Below are positions 58,692 through 64,000 of a stretch of 64,000 bases of DNA, in pieces. The stretch is taken from contig NZ_CP177163.1 in assembly GCF_046736075.1 (NCBI RefSeq), positions 1,612,001-1,676,000 on the forward strand. The letters run 5' to 3'. This stretch comes from Stenotrophomonas sp046736075 (lineage in GTDB: Bacteria > Pseudomonadota > Gammaproteobacteria > Xanthomonadales > Xanthomonadaceae). Position 1 is the stretch's first letter. Every line of letters starts with the position of its first letter. The position numbers and the translations under genes are program-made. Under the pieces are notes generated by a model. The model saw only the letters and a program-made list of their open reading frames with translations. It searched no databases and had not been told where the DNA came from.

Positions 58692-61232
58692 TCACACCAG
58701 CGCGTGCGCGCGACCGGTGGCACGCTGCAGCGGTGCGGCCGGCGCCTGCAGGCGGAAGATCGACACCGCGGTGGCGAGCTGCTGCGCCTGCTCTTCCATC
58801 GCCCGTGCCGCCGCCGTCGCTTCCTCGACCAGCGCGGCATTCTGCTGCGTGGTTTCGTCCATCTGGGTGATGGTCTGGTTGACCTGCTCGATGCCGGCCG
58901 ACTGCTCCTTCGAGGCGGCAGAGATCTCGGCCATGATGTCGTTGACGCGGCGCACGCCACTGACGATGTCTTCCATCGTGCGGCCGGCGGTCTGCACCAG
59001 CGCCGAGCCCTGGCTGACCTGCTCGACCGAGTCGTCGATCAGCGTCTTGATCTCCTTGGCAGCCCCCGCCGAGCGCTGCGCCAGCGCCCGCACTTCCGAG
59101 GCGACGACCGCAAAGCCGCGCCCCTGTTCGCCGGCACGCGCGGCTTCCACTGCCGCGTTCAGGGCCAGGATGTTGGTCTGGAAGGCGATGCCGTCGATGA
59201 CCGTGATGATTTCGGCGATACGCTTGGAGGACGCTTCGATGCCAGCCATCGTGGTCACCACCTGGCCCACCACCAGCCCGCCCTGCGAGGCCACGTCGGC
59301 TGCGCCGGCGGCCAGCTGGTTGGCCTGCACCGCGTGGTCGGTGTTCTGGCGCACGGTGGAGGTCAGCTCTTCCATCGATGCGGCGGTTTCCTCCAGGCTC
59401 GCCGCCTGCTGCTCGGTACGGCGCGACAGATCACTGTTGCCCGAGGCGATCTCGCCGGCCGCCAGGTTGATGCTGTCGGTGGCCTGCTGGATGCGGCCGA
59501 CGATGTCGGTGAGCTGGTTCACGGTGGTATCGGCATCGTCGCGCATCCGCGCGAACACGCCGTGGAACTCACCGTGCATGCGCGCGGTCAGGTCGCCTGC
59601 GGCGATGGCACGCAGCAGTTCGGAGATCTGCTGCAGGTTGCCGTCGCTGACCTGCATCATCGTGTTGAGGTTTTCCACCATCAGTCGGAAATCGTGGTCG
59701 AAACGCACCACGTCGCCGCGCTGGCTGAAATCGCCGATCGCCGCCGCGCCGGCCAGGTCCTGGATCTGCGTGTTGATCGCACGCAGGTTGGCCTTGGTGG
59801 TGTCCATCGCCGCGGTGAACGCGGCCTGCTCGCCGGGCAGGCGATCCATGTCCGGGGACAGGTCGCCGACCGCGTAGCGCTGCATCACCTCGACCAGGCG
59901 ACGGGTCACGCCGATGTTGGCGCCCACCAGGTGGTTGGTGTCGTGCACCATGCGGCCATACGCGCCCGGGAAGCCCTCGGCGTCCATGCGGTAGCTCAGT
60001 TCACCCGCCTCATGGCGCTGCGCCATCTCGCCCTGCGCGGCCATCACCGCCTGCAACTGGTCGCGCATGCGCTGCATCGACTGCAGCAGGCGGCCCACTT
60101 CATCGTCGCGCACGGCCGGCAGCGGCGTGTCCAGGCGGCCATCGGCCACCTCGGCCGACAGCCGCACCGCGTCGGCCAGCGGACGGATCGCCTGGCGACG
60201 CAGCAGCACATAGACGCTGCCGCTCAGTACCAGCGCCGCACCCAGGCCCACGGCCAGGATGATCCACAGCAGCGCGCGGGCCTGCGCGGTGATCAGGTCG
60301 TGCGGCACGATCACGCCCAGCGCGAAGCGTTCCTGGCTGCCGCCGATGCGCAGCGGCACGTACGCCTTGACGTTGCCGGCGGCATCTTCGTGGAAGTCCT
60401 CGTACGGCTTGTCCGCGGCAATCTGCGCCAGCAGCTGCCGGGTGGCCGCGTCCTCACGGCGCGTGCCGATCTCCTTGGCGTCGGCGGCGGCCAGCACGAT
60501 GCCGGCCGGCGAAATCAGCTCCACATGGCCCTCGCCCATCGGACGCAGCGCGGCCAGGCGCTCCTGCAGTGCGGCCAGGCCGAAGTCCACGGTCACCGCA
60601 CCGAGGAAGGTGCCGTTGTCCAGCACCGGCGTGGACAGCGTGGTCATCAGCACCGGCTTGCCGCCGATCTCATAGCGGTACGGCTCGGCCACGGTAGGGC
60701 GCTTGAGCTCGCGCGGGCGCAGGTACCAGTCGCCATCGCCGGGCACGTCGTAGCCCTTGAGCACGTCCTGCACCGGGTTGCCGTCCTGCCAGGCCCAGTA
60801 GCTCATGAAACGGCCGGTGCCATCGTGGGCCTCGGCATCGACGAAGTCCGCATCCTTGCCGTCGAACGCCTGCGGTTCCCACAGCGTGCCCAGGCCCACC
60901 CACTCCGGGTGCGAGCGCAGCTGCTGCTGCAGGATCTGTGCGGCGGTGGCGCGCGACAGGGTGCCGGTGGCGTGCTGCACCACCAGGCTGTCGGCCAGCG
61001 CCTGGCTGGTGGCAAAGGCGGCGGAAAGGTCCGCGTTGACCCGGCGCGCCTCGGACTCGGCCTGGCTCTGCATGGTTCGACGCGAAGATTCCACCAGCGC
61101 CTCGCTGGCTTCGCGGTAGCTGATGGCAGCGGTGACGCCGAAGCAGAGCATGGCAATCAGCGCGGTACCCAGCATCAGCCGGTTGGCGATGCTGCCGGGG
61201 CGCTTGGAAGCGGTCGAGCGGGACGCAGGCAT
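58692..61232 (-). CDS. Methyl-accepting chemotaxis protein with dCache-like sensor
   Basis: This 846-residue receptor has a signal-anchor helix (LMLGTALIAMLCFGVTAAIS), a large periplasmic sensor (about 35-305) with double-Cache features (FMSYWAWQDGNP, WYLRPRELKRPTVAEPYRYE, then TLSTPVLDNGTFLGAVTVDF) and a second helix (ALLWIILAVGLGAALVLSGS). At least one HAMP follows, then a long linker with further HAMP-like repeats, and the signalling hairpin NILALNAAVEAARAGEQGRG. Methylation helices flank it. The N-terminal 14 codons of the longer frame are excluded. No CheR-docking pentapeptide is seen at the C-terminus. Confidence 0.93.
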   Translation of the reverse strand: MPASRSTASKRPGSIANRLMLGTALIAMLCFGVTAAISYREASEALVESSRRTMQSQAESEARRVNADLSAAFATSQALADSLVVQHATGTLSRATAAQILQQQLRSHPEWVGLGTLWEPQAFDGKDADFVDAEAHDGTGRFMSYWAWQDGNPVQDVLKGYDVPGDGDWYLRPRELKRPTVAEPYRYEIGGKPVLMTTLSTPVLDNGTFLGAVTVDFGLAALQERLAALRPMGEGHVELISPAGIVLAAADAKEIGTRREDAATRQLLAQIAADKPYEDFHEDAAGNVKAYVPLRIGGSQERFALGVIVPHDLITAQARALLWIILAVGLGAALVLSGSVYVLLRRQAIRPLADAVRLSAEVADGRLDTPLPAVRDDEVGRLLQSMQRMRDQLQAVMAAQGEMAQRHEAGELSYRMDAEGFPGAYGRMVHDTNHLVGANIGVTRRLVEVMQRYAVGDLSPDMDRLPGEQAAFTAAMDTTKANLRAINTQIQDLAGAAAIGDFSQRGDVVRFDHDFRLMVENLNTMMQVSDGNLQQISELLRAIAAGDLTARMHGEFHGVFARMRDDADTTVNQLTDIVGRIQQATDSINLAAGEIASGNSDLSRRTEQQAASLEETAASMEELTSTVRQNTDHAVQANQLAAGAADVASQGGLVVGQVVTTMAGIEASSKRIAEIITVIDGIAFQTNILALNAAVEAARAGEQGRGFAVVASEVRALAQRSAGAAKEIKTLIDDSVEQVSQGSALVQTAGRTMEDIVSGVRRVNDIMAEISAASKEQSAGIEQVNQTITQMDETTQQNAALVEEATAAARAMEEQAQQLATAVSIFRLQAPAAPLQRATGRAHALV

Positions 61233-61435
61233 GGGGGCGGTTCCGGAAAAGGGGTACGGGTCAGCGGACGCCATCGAGCGCCACTACGGCATCGCGCAGT
61301 CCATTGCGGTCCACCCCGGGGCGGTGACACTCACGCCCGGGCTGGCAGGGGTACGTGCGACGGCGACACGCACCGGGCATTGAGCTGGATAACGGCCTTG
61401 CCGCGCCGATGTTTAGCCGCGTTTCCTGACCGGGT

Positions 61436-62914
61436 TCAGTGTCTGCCCGGTGGCAGCCCATCCACGCCCGGTGTCCGCGCCAGGCGCTCGACCAGGGTCT
61501 GGCTGGCCGCATTGAGCCCGCGGACCTCGACCTGCGCGCCATGCGCACGCAGCCTGGCCACCACCCGTTCCAGCGCAGCCACCGCGCTGAGGTCCCAGAA
61601 GTGCGCGTTCGACAGGTCGATCGCCACGCGCGCGGGAACATGCTGCAGATCGAAGCTGGCAGCGAACTGCCCGGCCGACGCGAAGAACACCTGCCCGGCG
61701 ACGGTGTAGGTGCAGCTGCCATCGGCCTGCGCGACGGCGTGGACATCGAGCATGCGCCCCACCTTGCGCGCGAAGAACAGCGCCGACAGCAGCACCCCGG
61801 TCAACACTCCCTTGGCCAGGTCGTGGGTGATCACGGTGACCACCACGGTGGCCACCATCACCAGCGACGAGCTCTTCGGGTGCAGCCGCAGTTCCTGGAA
61901 CGAGCGCCAATGGAAGGTGCCGATGCTGACCATGATCATCACCGCCACCAGCGCGGCCATCGGAATCTGTCGCACCCAGTGGGCGCCATAGACCACCAGC
62001 AGCAGCAACAGCACACCGGCGACCAGGCACGACAGCCGCCCGCGCCCGCCCGAGGACACGTTGATCACCGACTGCCCGATCATCGCGCAGCCGCCCATGC
62101 CGCCGAACAGCCCGGCGGTGATGTTGGCCAGGCCCTGTCCTGCACATTCGCGGTTGCGCTGGCTGGGGGTGTCGGTCATGTCCTCGACGATCTGCGCGGT
62201 CATCATCGACTCCAGCAGACCCACGACAGCCAGCGTCGCCGACACCGGCAGCAGCAGGCGCAGCGTATCCCAGGTCAACGGGACATCCGGGAACAGGAAC
62301 GTCGGCAGGCTGTCCGGCAGTGCGCCCATGTCGCCGACCGTGCGCACCTCCCAGCCAAATCCGATCGACAGCGCGGTCAGCACCACGATCGCCACCAGCG
62401 GCGACGGCACCGCACGGGTCAGCCGCGGCAGCAGGTAGATGATCGCCAGCCCGGCCGCGCACACCGCCCATACCTGCCAGGACCGTCCGATCAGCTCGGG
62501 CATCTGCGCCAGGAAGATCAGGATGGCCAGCGCGTTGACGAAACCGGTGATCACCGAACGCGACACGAAGCGCATCAGCGCCCCCAGCTTCAATGCGCCG
62601 GCCACCACCTGCAGCAGGCCGGCCAGGATCGTCGCAGCCAGCAGGTACTGCAGGCCGTGGTCGCGGACCAGGTCGACCATCACCAGGGCCATCGCGCCGG
62701 TGGCCGCCGAAATCATGCCGGGGCGGCCGCCGGCGATGGCGGTGACCACCGCGATGCAGAACGACGCGTACAAACCGACCTTGGGGTCGACGCCGGCGAT
62801 GATCGAGAAGGCGATCGCTTCGGGGATCAGCGCCAGTGCCACGACGGCGCCGGACAGCAGGTCGCCACGGATATTGCCGAGCCATTGCTGGCGCAGCGGA
62901 TAGGAAACGGACAT
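61436..62914 (-). CDS. SulP family anion transporter with STAS domain
   Basis: This 492-residue transporter has a membrane domain of about 10-14 helices (GDLLSGAVVALALIPEAIAF, GGMGGCAMIGQSVINVSSGG) and a C-terminal STAS domain (about 390-490, RVAIDLSNAHFWDLSAVAAL). The membrane motifs are close to the BicA-like/DauA-like bacterial SulP group that moves bicarbonate, sulfate or dicarboxylates. Substrate is not determined. GGAG lies eight bases before the ATG at 62914. It converges with nothing; the chemoreceptor lies downstream on the same strand. Confidence 0.92.
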   Translation of the reverse strand: MSVSYPLRQQWLGNIRGDLLSGAVVALALIPEAIAFSIIAGVDPKVGLYASFCIAVVTAIAGGRPGMISAATGAMALVMVDLVRDHGLQYLLAATILAGLLQVVAGALKLGALMRFVSRSVITGFVNALAILIFLAQMPELIGRSWQVWAVCAAGLAIIYLLPRLTRAVPSPLVAIVVLTALSIGFGWEVRTVGDMGALPDSLPTFLFPDVPLTWDTLRLLLPVSATLAVVGLLESMMTAQIVEDMTDTPSQRNRECAGQGLANITAGLFGGMGGCAMIGQSVINVSSGGRGRLSCLVAGVLLLLLVVYGAHWVRQIPMAALVAVMIMVSIGTFHWRSFQELRLHPKSSSLVMVATVVVTVITHDLAKGVLTGVLLSALFFARKVGRMLDVHAVAQADGSCTYTVAGQVFFASAGQFAASFDLQHVPARVAIDLSNAHFWDLSAVAALERVVARLRAHGAQVEVRGLNAASQTLVERLARTPGVDGLPPGRH

Positions 62915-63126
62915 GAAAAAAACTCCACGCACCGGCGCGGCGCGCGGCGCGTTGTGTGATGAAAACAAGGCACTCCCTGGACCCGGCACTGGCACGGGCG
63001 CGTCGTCAGCGCGTTGTCAGGGTGGCGTCATCACAGCAGGTCCGGCCCGGAGGCGAAAGCGGCGCGCAGGATACCGCAGCGCCGCCAGCCCCTCAATGTG
63101 GCCGGCGTTGACCTGTGCCGCCCGCA

Positions 63127-63141
63127 TGCCCAGCATGGGCA
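63127..63141. promoter_or_regulatory. Inverted repeat upstream of the small monooxygenase
   Basis: TGCCCA-GCA-TGGGCA is a perfect 6-bp dyad just after a TTGACC -35-like hexamer (63104-63109 region) and 23 bp before the ATG. It overlaps where a -10 box would be, so a repressor site is plausible. Confidence 0.4.
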
Positions 63142-63164
63142 CCTGACCTGTTTAGGAGTGCACC

Positions 63165-63464
63165 ATGTACGGATTGATCGGCAAGATGAAGACTGCGGCC
63201 GGCGAGCGCGATCGGGTGATCGCGATTCTTCTGGACGGCACCGGCGCCATGCCCGGCTGCCTGAGCTACGTGGTTGCCACCGACCCGGCCGATCCGGACG
63301 CGATCTGGATCACCGAGGCATGGGAGAGCGCCGACCTGCACCGCGCCTCCCTCGCCCTGCCGGCCGTGCAGGCGGCCATCGCCCAGGCGCGCCCGATGAT
63401 CACCGGCTTCGGCGAACGCTTCGAGACCGCGCCGGTGGGCGGACACGGCCTGGTCAGCGGCTGA
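63165..63464 (+). CDS. Antibiotic biosynthesis monooxygenase-fold protein (YgiN-like)
   Basis: This 99-residue dimeric alpha+beta barrel protein has the ABM pattern: MYGLIGKMKTAAGERDRVIA, then GCLSYVVATDPADPDAIWIT, then EAWESADLHRASLALPAVQA. Such proteins oxidise quinols or other aromatics without a cofactor. AGGAG seven bases before the ATG fixes the start. It converges with the partial transporter gene with a four-base gap. Confidence 0.88.
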   Translation: MYGLIGKMKTAAGERDRVIAILLDGTGAMPGCLSYVVATDPADPDAIWITEAWESADLHRASLALPAVQAAIAQARPMITGFGERFETAPVGGHGLVSG

Positions 63465-63468
63465 CGCC

Positions 63469-64000
63469 TCAGCGCGCGAACCGCCGTGCGCCCGCCACGC
63501 AGGCCACCGCGCACAGCGTGACCACCAGCATCATCGGGCTCACGGTTTCGTGCAGCAGCAGCGCGGCCAAGGCCAGGCCGAAGAACGGCTGCAGCAACTG
63601 CAGCTGGCCGACGGCGGCGATCCCGCCCTGGGCCAGGCCGCGGTACCAGAACATGAAACCGATCAACATGCTGAACACCGACACGTAGCCCAGCCCCCAC
63701 CAGGCGGGCGCGCCCACCTGTGCCCACGATGCCGGCCAGCGCAGCAGCAACAGCGGCAGCATCACCGGCAGCGACACCACCAGCGCCCAGCTGATCACCT
63801 GCCAGCCACCCAGCGTGCGCGCCAACCGCGCACCTTCGGCATACCCCAGCCCGCACACCACCACCGCCGCCAGCATCAGCAGGTCGCCCTGCAGCGAAGC
63901 CTCGATACCGTTGCCGAGCGCGTAGCCGACCACCACCGCGCTGCCGAGCAGCGAGAACCCCCAGAACGCGGGGCGCAGCCGCTCGCCGCCGCGCAGCACG
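63469..64000 (-). CDS. DMT/EamA-family transporter, N-terminus cut by window edge
   Basis: The minus-strand frame runs off the right edge, with about 176 residues visible. Five to six hydrophobic helices are present (LLGSAVVVGYALGNG, ALVVSLPVMLPLLLLRWPA, GYVSVFSMLIGFMFWYRGLA, LQPFFGLALAALLLHETVSP, LVVTLCAVACVAGARRF). The C-terminal EamA motif QPFFGLALAALLLHE is diagnostic. It is a second DMT exporter, distinct from the one at the left edge. The substrate is unknown. Confidence 0.85.
   Translation of the reverse strand, partial: VLRGGERLRPAFWGFSLLGSAVVVGYALGNGIEASLQGDLLMLAAVVVCGLGYAEGARLARTLGGWQVISWALVVSLPVMLPLLLLRWPASWAQVGAPAWWGLGYVSVFSMLIGFMFWYRGLAQGGIAAVGQLQLLQPFFGLALAALLLHETVSPMMLVVTLCAVACVAGARRFAR

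Overview
The window is a dense, high-GC (roughly two-thirds G+C) gammaproteobacterial chromosome segment, most likely from a Stenotrophomonas species (Xanthomonadaceae). The evidence is many GTAG-ended palindromic REP elements of the SMAG type described in S. maltophilia, a YajQ protein, an F-type ATP synthase operon close to glmU and glmS, the algZ-algR-hemC order, an lpd gene with its own lipoyl domain, opgH, and typical Xanthomonadaceae hypothetical proteins. No rRNA, tRNA, CRISPR array, prophage or transposase was seen.

Layout. 1-5.5 kb: partial DMT exporter, yajQ, a 62-bp tandem repeat array, then an alcohol dehydrogenase/aldehyde dehydrogenase pair with an AcoR-like regulator that lacks the AAA+ domain. 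5.5-16.7 kb: DUF1415 and SDR genes, GTAG repeat clusters, oligopeptidase A, a PLP enzyme of the cysteine-synthase fold, glyoxalase I, a VOC protein, a two-gene DNA-repair cassette (radical SAM protein plus DUF4130-UdgX fusion), a CBS protein and a secreted hydrolase. 16.7-26.5 kb: glmS, and divergent from it a seven-gene unit encoding a periplasmic adaptor, an ABC ATPase, two FtsX-type permeases, a secreted PDZ protein, a sigma-54 response regulator and its histidine kinase. This unit has a textbook sigma-54 control region. 26.5-35.9 kb: glmU, a GtrA protein and the complete atpIBEFHAGDC operon. 35.9-43.3 kb: a candidate small RNA, an outer-membrane barrel, a block of nested palindromes, lpd, a periplasmic protein, aceF, a deoxyinosine glycosylase and OmpW. 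43.4-50.9 kb: glpD-glpK, an orphan MetQ, a WYL regulator, a lipoprotein, a DUF481 barrel and hemC. 51-64 kb: algR-algZ, an esterase, opgH, a long gap with regulatory-looking sites, a DUF2628 protein, an arsC remnant, an arginine/ornithine-type antiporter, a chemoreceptor, a SulP transporter, a small monooxygenase and a second partial DMT transporter.

How it fits together. Most genes are housekeeping: energy (ATP synthase, pyruvate dehydrogenase E2/E3, glycerol catabolism), envelope precursors (GlmS, GlmU, OpgH), haem and DNA repair. Two points stand out. One is the self-contained, sigma-54-controlled export system at 18.6-26.5 kb, with repeated TGTCCGC enhancer heptamers, an IHF-like site and a near-consensus -24/-12 promoter. 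The other is the intergenic landscape of GTAG repeats and nested palindromes, including two genes whose stop codons lie inside a GTAG terminus and an intergenic copy of a piece of lpd.
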